Shown piece by piece: positions 25,791 through 34,190 of a stretch of DNA of 64,000 nucleotides. Position 1 is the first letter of the stretch, and every line of letters starts with the position of its first letter. Under the pieces are notes generated by a model. It worked only from the letters and a program-made list of their open reading frames with translations, did not search any database and had not been told where the DNA came from. The position numbers and the translations under genes are program-made. The stretch lies in contig NZ_JADZGI010000003.1 of NCBI RefSeq assembly GCF_015865035.1, positions 62,001 to 126,000 of the forward strand, given 5' to 3'. The stretch is from Novosphingobium aureum (GTDB lineage: Bacteria > Pseudomonadota > Alphaproteobacteria > Sphingomonadales > Sphingomonadaceae).

Positions 25791-26936
25791 ATGGACTTCG
25801 CATGGACTTCAGCCGAACAGGCCTTTCGCGAGCGCCTGCGCGCCTTTCTCGCCAAGACCCTGCCCGAGGACTGGGAGCGCTTCTCGCAGCATGGCCCGGC
25901 CTCGCCTGCGCTGACCCGCTACGCCGAGACTTTCTGCGGCGCACTCGCCCGCGAGGAACTGCTCACCCCGCACTGGCCGGTCGAGATCGGCGGGCAGGGG
26001 CAGGACCCGTGGCATCAGGCGATCCTTGCCGAGGAAATGTGGATCGCGGGCGAGCCGCGCGGCGGCCAGTACATGAACGTCAACTGGATCGGGCCGACGC
26101 TGATCAAATACGGCAGCGAGGAGCAGCGCGCGCGCTACCTGCCGCCGATCGCCGAGGGCAGGGCCTTGTGGTGTCAGGGTTTTTCCGAGCCGGGTTCGGG
26201 CTCCGATCTCGCCTCGCTGCGCACCCGAGCGGTGCGCGACGGCGATGACTATGTCGTCAACGGGCAGAAGATCTGGACCAGCTATGCGGGGCTTGCCGAT
26301 ACCTGCTTCCTGCTGTGCCGTACCAGCGATGACCGCAAGCGCGGGATCACCATCCTGCTCGTGCCGATGGATACGCCGGGCATCACCGTCAGGCAGATCC
26401 CCTCGATCATCGGCGAGGGCGACATCCACGAGGTGTTCTTCGACGACATGCGCGTGCCGGCTACGGCGCGGCTGGGCGAGGAAGGGCAGGCCTGGGAGAT
26501 CATCGCCTACTCGCTGCGCAACGAGCGGCTCGGCATCCCGCGCTATGCGCTCGCCCGTGCCGCGCTCGACCGGGCGGTCGCGATCCTGCGCGAGCGCGGC
26601 GACTTCGCGCGCGAGGCCGTGCGCATCGAGGCGGCGCAGGCCGCAGCCCTGTGCGAGGCGGCGCGGCTTGCCAGCTACGCCATCGTCACCCGCCGCGCCG
26701 AGGGCGAGGTGGTGGGGCAGGAGAGTTCCTCCGCGCGCTACGCCACCGTGCTGTGCGAGCGCACCGTCGCCGAATTCGTGGTCGAGCATGTGCCCGAGGC
26801 GCTGGCCGATGCGCATCCCTATCTCAAGATGCACCACCAGCGCGGCATCGTTGCCGGGATCGCGGCGGGCGCGGCGGAAATCCAGCTCAACATCATAGCC
26901 AGCGACGTGCTGGGCCTGCCGAGGGAGCCGCGCTGA
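25791..26936 (+). CDS. acyl-CoA dehydrogenase, full-length partner subunit
   Basis: A 381-residue acyl-CoA dehydrogenase (MDFAWTSAEQAFRERLRAFLAKTLPEDWERF). The motifs WCQGFSEPGSGSDLASLRTRA, NGQKIWTSYAGLADTCFLLCRT and a C-terminal AAEIQLNIIASDVLGLPREPR segment are present. It mirrors the minus-strand pair starting 105 bp away. The stop overlaps the next start (TGATG), so it probably forms a heteromer with the short subunit that follows. It likely acts on a CoA ester in the same degradation route. Confidence 0.92.
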   Translation: MDFAWTSAEQAFRERLRAFLAKTLPEDWERFSQHGPASPALTRYAETFCGALAREELLTPHWPVEIGGQGQDPWHQAILAEEMWIAGEPRGGQYMNVNWIGPTLIKYGSEEQRARYLPPIAEGRALWCQGFSEPGSGSDLASLRTRAVRDGDDYVVNGQKIWTSYAGLADTCFLLCRTSDDRKRGITILLVPMDTPGITVRQIPSIIGEGDIHEVFFDDMRVPATARLGEEGQAWEIIAYSLRNERLGIPRYALARAALDRAVAILRERGDFAREAVRIEAAQAAALCEAARLASYAIVTRRAEGEVVGQESSSARYATVLCERTVAEFVVEHVPEALADAHPYLKMHHQRGIVAGIAAGAAEIQLNIIASDVLGLPREPR

Positions 26937-27847
26937 TGCATGTCGGACTGAGCGAAGACCAGCGCGCGATCCTCGATGCGCTCGATACCCTCGCACGCCC
27001 TTACGAAGAGGCCCCGGTACACGATGCCCCGCTGGTGGCGAGCAGCGAGGCCTTCGCGGCGCAGCTGGCCGAAGCCGGCTTCCTCGAGGTCGCCGCCGAC
27101 CCGGATCTTGGCACCGCCACCGCCGCCGTGGTGGTCGAGCGTCTGGCCCGGCTGCCGTTTGCAGTGGAGGCGGGCGCGCGCGCCTTCTTCGGGCCGGTGA
27201 TCGGCGAGGGGCCCGCGCCGGTCTGTCTCGTTGAGGGCACGCGCACACCGCGGCTGGTGCGCCACCTTGCTCCCGGCGCGCGGGTGATTGTGGTCGAGGA
27301 CGAGCGTGTCACCTGCTTCACCGCCACTGAGGCGCAGCTTCGCAGTGAGCATGAGAGCCTTTTCGCCTACCCGATGGCGAGCCTGCTGGAACTCCCGGCG
27401 CAGCGCGAACCGCTCGCCATCACCGTGTCCGAGGCGCGCACGCGCTGGCGCGCGGCGATCGCGGCGGAAGCGGCGGGCCTGCTCGCCGCTGCATTGGCTA
27501 GCACATGCGCGCACTTGTCCGAGCGCGAGCAGTTCGGCCGCAAGCTGGCGACGTTCCAGGCGCTGCGCCATCGTCTTGCCGAGGCGCAGGTGCGCACCAA
27601 CGGTGTCTACTGGATGGCGATGAAGGCTGCCGCGACGCTCGATCCGGGCGACGCCGCGCTGGCGGCCTGGCATGCGCAGGAGTCGGCCCGGGCGAGCGTC
27701 TACGATTTCCACCAGTTTCTCGGTGCCATGGGCATGACCCTCGAGCATCCGCTGCACTTCTGGACCTATCGCCTCAAGGCCCTGATCGGGGAGCTGGGCG
27801 GACGCGGCGCGAACGCGCGCGCGGCCGCCGATGCCTTGTGGGGCTGA
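26936..27847 (+). CDS. acyl-CoA dehydrogenase family protein, short partner subunit
   Basis: A 303-residue degenerate acyl-CoA dehydrogenase. The C-terminal helices are recognisable (SEREQFGRKLATFQALRHRLAEAQVRTNGVYWMAM and YDFHQFLGAMGMTLEHPLHFWTYRL), but the SEPGAGSD-type flavin segment is missing. The ATG overlaps the upstream stop. It matches the short subunit at 23543 in architecture, so the two divergent pairs probably encode two related heteromeric dehydrogenases with different acyl chains as substrates. Confidence 0.85.
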   Translation: MHVGLSEDQRAILDALDTLARPYEEAPVHDAPLVASSEAFAAQLAEAGFLEVAADPDLGTATAAVVVERLARLPFAVEAGARAFFGPVIGEGPAPVCLVEGTRTPRLVRHLAPGARVIVVEDERVTCFTATEAQLRSEHESLFAYPMASLLELPAQREPLAITVSEARTRWRAAIAAEAAGLLAAALASTCAHLSEREQFGRKLATFQALRHRLAEAQVRTNGVYWMAMKAAATLDPGDAALAAWHAQESARASVYDFHQFLGAMGMTLEHPLHFWTYRLKALIGELGGRGANARAAADALWG

Positions 27848-27887
27848 GGCCGCCGCGCGCCGCCCCGGCCTGCCGGTAGAGCGGGTC

Positions 27888-29375
27888 CTAGTTGGTCCCC
27901 TTGCCGAAGGTGGGCGGCGCGACCGGGTCGAGGGCGAGCGTCGTGGTCTTGGGCTCGGTGTAGAAGGCAAGGCAGTCCGGTCCGCTCTCGCGCCCGATGC
28001 CGCTGTCCTTGAACCCGCCGAAGGGCGCGCGCAGCTCGCGCGCCATCGGGGTGTTGATCCAGACGACGCCGGTACGGATATCGCGCGAGCAGCGCAGGGC
28101 CTTGCCGACATCGCTGGTCCACACGTAACCGGCCAGCCCGAAGCGGCTGGCATTGGCGAGCGCGATCGCGTGGGCTTCGTCCCTGAAGGGAATGATCGTC
28201 GCGAAGGGCCCGAAGATCTCCTCGCGCGCGACCGGGCTGTCGTTGTCGGCGAGCACTGCGGTGGGGGCCATGAAATAGCCGCCGTCGATGTCGAGGGCGT
28301 GGCCTCCGACAATGACCTCGCCGCCCTTGGCGCCATCGGCAAAACCCAGAACCCGATCGCGGTGTTCGCGCGAGATGACCGGGCCGACCTCGGTGGCCGG
28401 GTCCATCGGGTCGCCGACCCGGATCGCCGCGGCGCGTTCGCGAAAGCGCGCGACGAACGCATCGAGGATCGAGGCCTCGACGAGGATGCGCGATCCGGCG
28501 AGACATTGCTGCCCGTTGTTGGAGAAAATCCCGGCGAGCGCGCCGTCGAGGGCCAGGTCCTGGTCGGCATCGGCAAAGATCACGTTGGCCGACTTGCCGC
28601 CCAGTTCCATTGTCGTGGGGATCAGGCGCCGTCCTGCCTCGGCGGCGATCAGGCGGCCGGTCTGGGTGCCGCCGGTGAACGAGACCAGATCGACATCCTC
28701 ATGTGCGACGAGCGCCGATCCGGTGACATGGCCGCGCCCGTTGACGAGGTTGACCACGCCCTCGGGAACGCCGGCCTCGTGGATCAGCTCGACGAGGCGA
28801 TGCACCGCGAGCGGGGTCAGCTCGGATGGCTTCAGCACGCAGCTGTTGCCGAAGGCGATGGCCGCCGCGACCTTCATCGAGGACAGCGCGACGGGCGCAT
28901 TCCACGGCGAGATCAGCGCGGCGACGCCGACCGGCTCGCGCAGCACGGTGGTCAGATAGCGCGGGTCCTGGTTGATCGCCTGGCCGACCGATTGCGAGGC
29001 GACTTCGGCGAAGAAGCGGAAGTTCCAGGCCGCACGCGCGATCTGGGTGTGACGGATGCGCGCCATCGGCAGTCCGGCGTTCATGCATTCGAGCCAGGCC
29101 AGTTCCTCGGCATTCTCGAGGATGATGTCGCTGATCCGTCCGAGGATCTCGCCGCGCTGCTCGACCGACTTGCGCCGCCAGGGCCCTTGCGCGAAGCTGG
29201 CACGCGCGGCGCGTGCCGCGCGGTCGACTTCGTCGGCGCCGGATTCGACGAGGGTGGAGACAACCTCACCGTTTCCGGGGTAGCGTACCTCCAGCGTTCC
29301 GGCATCGGCCGGGGCCGTCGTGCAGCCGTCGATGATCGCACCGACCGAGCGGGGACATGCAAAGTGGGTGATCAT
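27888..29375 (-). CDS. NAD(P)-dependent aldehyde dehydrogenase
   Basis: A 495-residue aldehyde dehydrogenase. The general-base Glu is in TMELGGKSANV, the nucleophile Cys in NNGQQCLAGSRIL, and WNAPVALSSMKVAAAIAFGNSCVLKPSE binds the cofactor. It oxidises an aldehyde to an acid. The ATG at 29375 (MITHFACP) is 20 bp from a candidate operator in the gap shared with the GntR gene; the frame stays open upstream but would cover that site. This gene marks the left edge of the putative GntR-controlled cluster. Confidence 0.93.
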   Translation of the reverse strand: MITHFACPRSVGAIIDGCTTAPADAGTLEVRYPGNGEVVSTLVESGADEVDRAARAARASFAQGPWRRKSVEQRGEILGRISDIILENAEELAWLECMNAGLPMARIRHTQIARAAWNFRFFAEVASQSVGQAINQDPRYLTTVLREPVGVAALISPWNAPVALSSMKVAAAIAFGNSCVLKPSELTPLAVHRLVELIHEAGVPEGVVNLVNGRGHVTGSALVAHEDVDLVSFTGGTQTGRLIAAEAGRRLIPTTMELGGKSANVIFADADQDLALDGALAGIFSNNGQQCLAGSRILVEASILDAFVARFRERAAAIRVGDPMDPATEVGPVISREHRDRVLGFADGAKGGEVIVGGHALDIDGGYFMAPTAVLADNDSPVAREEIFGPFATIIPFRDEAHAIALANASRFGLAGYVWTSDVGKALRCSRDIRTGVVWINTPMARELRAPFGGFKDSGIGRESGPDCLAFYTEPKTTTLALDPVAPPTFGKGTN

Positions 29376-29394
29376 GAATAGCAATTCCCAAGAG

Positions 29395-29414
29395 TTGACT
29401 TTATAGGCAGACAA
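29395..29414. promoter_or_regulatory. GntR-type operator candidate, site A
   Basis: TTGACT-TTATAGGC-AGACAA is an imperfect inverted repeat in the gap between the aldehyde dehydrogenase and the GntR regulator. Five sites of this form (TTGTAT-N8-ATACAA) occur in promoter gaps from here to 57.5 kb. This one would give both autoregulation and control of the aldehyde dehydrogenase. Confidence 0.55.
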
Positions 29415-29464
29415 TATGCCGTGCCGCGCGATGCGGCGTGCAAGCGAGAAACCGAGCCACCTAC

Positions 29465-30298
29465 ATGAGCAGTCCAGCTTCGAAATCCACGGCACCGCCC
29501 GTCAAGAGTCCACGTAGCGGAGGACGGCGCCAGCTCGGTTCGGGCGGAGCGACCAGCCTGCCCGTCTACCACCAGCTGCACCTCGTCCTCAGCCAGCGCG
29601 TGCGCGAGGGCATCTATGCGCCGGGCAGCCGTTTTCCCTCCGAGTTCGAACTGGCCAAGGTCTTCGGCGTTTCGCGTGTCAGCGTGCGCCGCGCGCTGGG
29701 TCGGCTCGAGGAAGAGGGCCTGATCGTGCGCAAGCGCGGGGCGGGGACCTTCGTCGCCGAGCGCAGCCCGCAGGCGCGCGGCCCGATTTCGGGCGAGGTC
29801 GACAATCTCATCACCATCGGTTTCGAGACGCAGACGCGGCTGATCCGTCATGGCGAGGCTGCCTATGCCCCGCCGCAGGCCTACGGCGCGCTCGACGTGG
29901 CGATGAACGAGCCGCTGTTCGAGATCGAGCGCCTGCGTCTCTACCGCGAGCAGCCGTTCTCGCTGACCAACGTCTACTTGCGCGAGAACGAGGCCTCGCT
30001 GCTGGATCCCGAGGCGCTCGGCGCGCAGCCGGTGATCCAGGCGCTCGAGGCGGCGGGGCTGCGCTCTGCCGATGCCGAGCAGACGATCAGCGCGACGCTT
30101 GCCGACGACCGGACCGCCGATCTGCTCGAGGTCTCGATCGGCTCGGCGCTCGTGCGCGTGCGGCGTGCGGTGCGCGATCCCGAAGGGCGCACGCTGCTGT
30201 TCCAGCAGAGCCTCTACCGCCCCGATCGCTACGAGTACCATATGCTGCTCACGCGCGAGCACAGTTCGGGGCATCCGCGCTGGCGTCATATCGGCTAG
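29465..30298 (+). CDS. GntR family transcriptional regulator (HutC subfamily, UTRA domain)
   Basis: A 277-residue regulator. After a flexible 35-residue tail, residues about 40-105 form the GntR winged helix (LPVYHQLHLVLSQRVREGIYAPGSRFPSEFELAKVFGVSRVSVRRALGRLEEEGLIVRKRGAGTFV). The rest is a UTRA effector domain (about 130-270). HutC-type repressors release DNA when a pathway intermediate binds. It is the only DNA-binding regulator between 27.9 and 59 kb, and one operator candidate lies in its own promoter gap. Its stop overlaps the stop of the convergent racemase-fold gene. Confidence 0.92.
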   Translation: MSSPASKSTAPPVKSPRSGGRRQLGSGGATSLPVYHQLHLVLSQRVREGIYAPGSRFPSEFELAKVFGVSRVSVRRALGRLEEEGLIVRKRGAGTFVAERSPQARGPISGEVDNLITIGFETQTRLIRHGEAAYAPPQAYGALDVAMNEPLFEIERLRLYREQPFSLTNVYLRENEASLLDPEALGAQPVIQALEAAGLRSADAEQTISATLADDRTADLLEVSIGSALVRVRRAVRDPEGRTLLFQQSLYRPDRYEYHMLLTREHSSGHPRWRHIG

Positions 30299-31092
30299 GC
30301 GATACCGGCTTCGGCGCAGCGCGTGGCAAGGCCGGGGATGTGCAGGCGGCGCGGGTCCAGCCGGACCTGCGGATTGCAGTATTCGAACAGTCTTGCGGCA
30401 AGGCACAGGTTCGAGCTGAACAGCGGAACCGGGCCCTGCCAGGTGGCCAGCAGGCGCAGCGTCGGCAGTCCGGTGCCGCTCAGCAGCACCGCGTCGAGAC
30501 CGTCCAGGTCGAGCCCGGCGAGAGCATCGGCAGCGTCGCTCGAGCCCAGCGCGTAGATGCCGCGCGTATCGCTGCCGGCGGTGCGGATGCGGTGCAAGGC
30601 GGCGATCTCGTAGCCATGCGCGCGCCAGTAGCGTTCCCCGGCCGCGATCAGGTCTTCGGGGTAGGGTGCGATCACCGCGATACGCCGCGCATCGATGCGC
30701 GAGAGGCAATCGTCGATGGCGTGCGTGGCGGTAATGACCGGATAACCCGCCCTGGCCGAGGCCTGTGCGACGATGGCTTCCTCGCGCTCGTGTCCGACGA
30801 GATAGCTCGATCCGGTGCAGGCGAAGCCGAAGACGTCGGGGCGATAGCTGTCGTAGCTTTCCAGCGTCTCGCCCAGCCCCTCCAGATAGGCCTCGAGGCG
30901 CGCCGCGGGCGTTGCCGCGGTGCTGCGCAGCCGGGTCGCGGCAAGGGCACAGCTGCGCGGCAGGGCAATCGCCATTTCCGCCTCGACCGTCGGATTGGCC
31001 TGGGGCGTGCCGATGCCGATGCGCCCGCCCTGGCCGTAGTCGGCCCGGTGTTCAGGTCGTTGCTCGAGGCTGCGTGCGGGAACATCGGCCAT
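30295..31092 (-). CDS. Asp/Glu racemase-fold protein (maleate isomerase/arylmalonate decarboxylase family)
   Basis: A 265-residue protein of the Asp/Glu racemase superfamily, nearest by pattern to maleate cis-trans isomerases and arylmalonate decarboxylases (RIGIGTPQANPTVEAEM at residues 24-40). The first active-site cysteine is present (Cys92 in FACTGSSYL). At the second site SGTGLPTL (205-212) there is Gly206 instead of Cys. Racemases and maleate isomerase need both; arylmalonate decarboxylase has only the second. One-cysteine chemistry with opposite facial geometry, such as decarboxylation, is therefore possible. The gene begins one base after the stop of the upstream monooxygenase gene. 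Confidence 0.8.
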   Translation of the reverse strand: MADVPARSLEQRPEHRADYGQGGRIGIGTPQANPTVEAEMAIALPRSCALAATRLRSTAATPAARLEAYLEGLGETLESYDSYRPDVFGFACTGSSYLVGHEREEAIVAQASARAGYPVITATHAIDDCLSRIDARRIAVIAPYPEDLIAAGERYWRAHGYEIAALHRIRTAGSDTRGIYALGSSDAADALAGLDLDGLDAVLLSGTGLPTLRLLATWQGPVPLFSSNLCLAARLFEYCNPQVRLDPRRLHIPGLATRCAEAGIA

Positions 31093-31093
31093 G

Positions 31094-32290
31094 TCAGGCG
31101 ATCTCGGCGGCGCGGCGAAGGCCTGCGATCATGCTCGATTCGAGCACGCGATCGTAGTGGCGTTCGGGGTCGGCGGCGAGCGCCTTGAGATCGGCGAAGA
31201 TCGCCTGGCGCGCGGACTTGTCGCGTTCCTGCATGCGCGAGCGGTTGGTGTTGGCCTGCGCGAGGATGTCGGCCGAGACGATGGGACGGCGCTGGCGCGT
31301 ATAGCGGTCGAGAATGCCGGTGTCGCCCGAGGCGAGCACGTCGCGGATCGCCTCGCTCAGGCAGAAGGCGTCGTGGATGCCCCCGTTCATGCCCATGCCG
31401 CCGGAGGGCGAATTGATGTGCGCGGCATCCCCGGCGAGCGCGACCCGGCCCACGCGGAAATCCGAGACGATGCGCCGGTGGACGCGGTAGCGGCGCACCT
31501 CGTCGACGTCGTAGCGCTCGCCCGGGCGCGGCACGATGCGCTGCAGCTTGGCCTCGATGCGTTCGGGCTCCATCGCCTCCTCCATCGTCTCGCCCGCATC
31601 CGGGTAGAGGCTGACCCGCCAGAACTGGGGCAGGCGCAGCAGGCTGTAGGTCCCGGCCTCGGTCCACACGTAATTGGCGTTGCACAGCCCGGGCAGATGG
31701 TCCTCGAAGGGGAAGGTGGTGGTCGCGAGGATGGTTTCCTCGGGGTAGGTCTCGCCGTCGAGCGAGAGGCCGACTTGCCCGCGCACCGTGCTTTTCGCCC
31801 CGTCGGCGCCGACCAGCACGTCGAATTCGAGCGTCTCGCTCTCGCCCCCGCGCTCGGCGAGCACGGTCACCTTGTCCGCGTCCTGCGTGACCGAGGTGAC
31901 CTTCGTTCCCATCATCACGGTGACCAGGTCCATCGCCTCGAGCCGTTCCATCAGCGCATGGGTCAGCCAGTGCTGTTCGCACTGCAGGCGGTAGGGGTGG
32001 GCGGTGTCGTCCTTGAGCAGCGCGAGGTTGAACTGCACGTTCTCGCCGGTCTCGTGGATGCGGATCTGCCAGCTGGGGCAGATGCGTCCCTTTTCGAGCA
32101 GGTAGGGCGTGATCGCGAACTCGTCGAGCAGGTCGAGCGTGGGCGGATGGAACGTCGAGGCGCGCAGGTCGCGCTTCAGTTCGGGCTCGAGTTCGATGAC
32201 GACGCTGGCGATTCCCATCTGTGCCAGGCGCATCGCGCAGGTCAGCCCCACAGGCCCGGCACCCACGATTCCCACTCTGTGCTGATTCAT
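31094..32290 (-). CDS. FAD-dependent aromatic monooxygenase (PHBH-like)
   Basis: A 398-residue class A flavoprotein monooxygenase. The FAD GxGxxG is GAGPVG (residues 10-15), the DG motif is LVGADGAKSTVR (about 160), and the GD motif is VALAGDAAHINSPSGGMGMN (about 290). Such enzymes hydroxylate phenols or hydroxypyridines with NAD(P)H, sometimes with decarboxylation. The gene is the first of a two-gene operon with the racemase-fold protein. Operator candidate B lies 26 bp upstream of its ATG. Confidence 0.92.
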   Translation of the reverse strand: MNQHRVGIVGAGPVGLTCAMRLAQMGIASVVIELEPELKRDLRASTFHPPTLDLLDEFAITPYLLEKGRICPSWQIRIHETGENVQFNLALLKDDTAHPYRLQCEQHWLTHALMERLEAMDLVTVMMGTKVTSVTQDADKVTVLAERGGESETLEFDVLVGADGAKSTVRGQVGLSLDGETYPEETILATTTFPFEDHLPGLCNANYVWTEAGTYSLLRLPQFWRVSLYPDAGETMEEAMEPERIEAKLQRIVPRPGERYDVDEVRRYRVHRRIVSDFRVGRVALAGDAAHINSPSGGMGMNGGIHDAFCLSEAIRDVLASGDTGILDRYTRQRRPIVSADILAQANTNRSRMQERDKSARQAIFADLKALAADPERHYDRVLESSMIAGLRRAAEIA

Positions 32291-32315
32291 GTGTGTTTCC
32301 TCATTGATCCATGTC

Positions 32316-32335
32316 CTGTATTACTATAAATACAA
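32316..32335. promoter_or_regulatory. GntR-type operator candidate, site B
   Basis: CTGTAT-TACTATAA-ATACAA lies between the divergent monooxygenase and ABC transporter operons. The inner 18 bases (TGTATT-ACTATA-AATACA) are a perfect inverted repeat. The spacing and half-sites match the other four sites, so one regulator could control both operons from here. Confidence 0.65.
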
Positions 32336-32405
32336 CTTACGCAAGCGCACTCTTTCGCTTTGTGCAAGACAGGACGGCCCCGGCGCCGAGGTGGGATGAA
32401 GCTTT

Positions 32406-33377
32406 GTGGCAGGATTGAACGGGCTGCTGGGCGCGGGTGAGCAGGCAGGCAGACGCTGGAGCGCGATAGCGGCACCGCTGCTCTCGCTGGCCGTGCTCGT
32501 CCTCGCCACGGCGAGCCTGCTGTTCTTCCTGCTGCGCTTGTCGGGCGACCCGGCGCTGGTCATCGCCGGGGGTGAACCCACGCCGGCCCAGCTCGATGCG
32601 ATCCGGGCCGAATATGGCTTCGACCGGAGCCTGTGGGTCCAGTATCTCGCCTTTCTCGCCGATCTCGTGCGGCTCGATTTCGGCCTTTCCTTCGCCAGTG
32701 GACGGCCCGCGCTCGACGTCGTGCTCGACGCTTTTCCCGCGACCGTGCTGCTTGGTGCACTGGGCATGGGGCTGACCTTGCTGGTGGGCATCCCGCTCGG
32801 CCTGTGGCTGGGCATGAACCCGCAGGCCCGCGCGCGGCGCATCGTGCGCGGAATCGTGTTCTGCCTGCAGGGCGTGCCCGGCTTCATCGTCGCGCTGCTG
32901 CTGGTGCAGGTCTTCGCCATCCAGCTCGTCTGGCTGCCCGCACTGGGCAGGGCAGGGGCGCAGACCTGGATCCTGCCCGCGGTCTCGATCATGACCTTCA
33001 TGGCGCCCACGCTTGCGCGCCTGCTGGAGGCGAACACGCAAGTCGCCGCCGCCTCGCCCTATGTCCTGACCGCAAGGGCGACCGGGGCGAGCGAGCTGGG
33101 CATTGCGGTACGCGAGGTCGCGCGCAACGCCCTGCTCGGCACGCTTGGCTACATCGGCGCGCAGGTCGCGTTCCTGATGACCGGGCTGGTCGTGCTCGAA
33201 TCGATCTTCGCCTGGCCGGGCATCGGCTGGTTGCTGGTCCAGTCCACCACCAACCTCGATTTTCCCGTGGTGCAGGCAGCCGTCCTGCTCATCGTCCTCG
33301 TGATTGCCATGGTCACCGCGCTGACCCGGCTCGCCCAGCGCTGGCTCGACCCGCGCATCGGCGGCGCCCATGGCTGA
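32406..33377 (+). CDS. peptide-type ABC transporter permease (DppB-like)
   Basis: A 323-residue inner-membrane permease of the dipeptide/oligopeptide/nickel class. The N-terminal segment FLLRLSGDPALVIAG, six predicted helices, and the EAA-loop region (ARATGASELGIAVREVARNALLGTLGYIGAQVAFLMTG) are typical of DppB. The GTG start follows GGGATGAAGC. It opens a long operon in which most genes overlap or abut, running to about 41.1 kb: permeases, ATPases, methyltransferase, binding protein and enzymes. Confidence 0.9.
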   Translation: MAGLNGLLGAGEQAGRRWSAIAAPLLSLAVLVLATASLLFFLLRLSGDPALVIAGGEPTPAQLDAIRAEYGFDRSLWVQYLAFLADLVRLDFGLSFASGRPALDVVLDAFPATVLLGALGMGLTLLVGIPLGLWLGMNPQARARRIVRGIVFCLQGVPGFIVALLLVQVFAIQLVWLPALGRAGAQTWILPAVSIMTFMAPTLARLLEANTQVAAASPYVLTARATGASELGIAVREVARNALLGTLGYIGAQVAFLMTGLVVLESIFAWPGIGWLLVQSTTNLDFPVVQAAVLLIVLVIAMVTALTRLAQRWLDPRIGGAHG

Positions 33378-34190
33378 GCGCGGAGCCATGACGGGGGCAG
33401 GCTTGCCGTGGAGCGCGCGGGTCGGGCTGGCCTTGCTCGTGCTGCTCGTCCCGCTCGCGCTGGCCGGGCCGGCTTTCGCGCCCGATCCGCGCGCGGTCGA
33501 GCTTGGCGAGCGCCTGCTCGCTCCGGGTGCGGGTCACTGGCTGGGCACCGACCAGCTCGGGCGCAGCGTCGCGAGCCGGCTGGTGTCGGGGCTGGGCTGG
33601 TCCTTTTCCATCGCCGGGGGAGCGACCGTGATCGCCTGTCTCGTGGGCAGCCTCGTCGGTCTCGCCAGCGCGCGCGCCACTTCGCTGCCGGCGCGGCTGC
33701 TGGGAGAGCTCACCGCGCTGGTGCAAAGCCTGCCCTCGTTCGTGATTGCGATGACCGCGGTGGCCATCTTCGGCAATGGCGGGCGCAGCGTCACGCTGGT
33801 GCTGGGCCTTGCCACCTGGCCGGTCTTCGCGCGCGTGGTGCAGGCCGAGGCGTCGAGCCTGCTCGTGCGCGAATACGTGCTGGCCGCAAGGGCGATGCAG
33901 ATGAACACCTTGCGCCTCTATGCCCATCATGTCCTGCCCGGACTGGTGCCCAGCATCGTAACCCTGCTGTGCCTGCACTTCGCCGAGATGCTCATCGCCG
34001 AAAGTGCGCTTTCCTTCCTCGGCATCGGTGCCGAGCTGGGCCAGCCGACCTGGGGGGTGATGCTGAGCAATCGCGCGCCTACCTGCTGAGCGCGCCCTGG
34101 CTCCTGCTGGTCCCCTCGCTGGCCATCGTCGCAGTCGTCATCGCGCTCAATCTCGTGGGCGACGCAGTGCGCAGGGAGGCGCGGCGATGA
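33370..34190 (+). pseudogene. peptide-type ABC transporter permease (DppC-like), frameshifted
   Basis: A DppC-type permease whose reading frame breaks near the end. From ATG 33370 the protein runs normally through LGTDQLGRSVASRLVSG and the EAA loop (AARAMQMNTLRLYAHHVLPGLVPSIVTLL) to WGVMLSNRA, then reads PTC and stops at 34089 (239 residues). The expected C-terminus, YLLSAPWLLLVPSLAIVAVV and INLVGDAVR-like sequence with the last membrane helix, is encoded in another frame up to 34190, just overlapping the next gene. Two extra bases in the CGCGCG run near 34070-34075 would explain it. It may be a real mutation, slippage-corrected, or a sequencing error. Confidence 0.8.
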
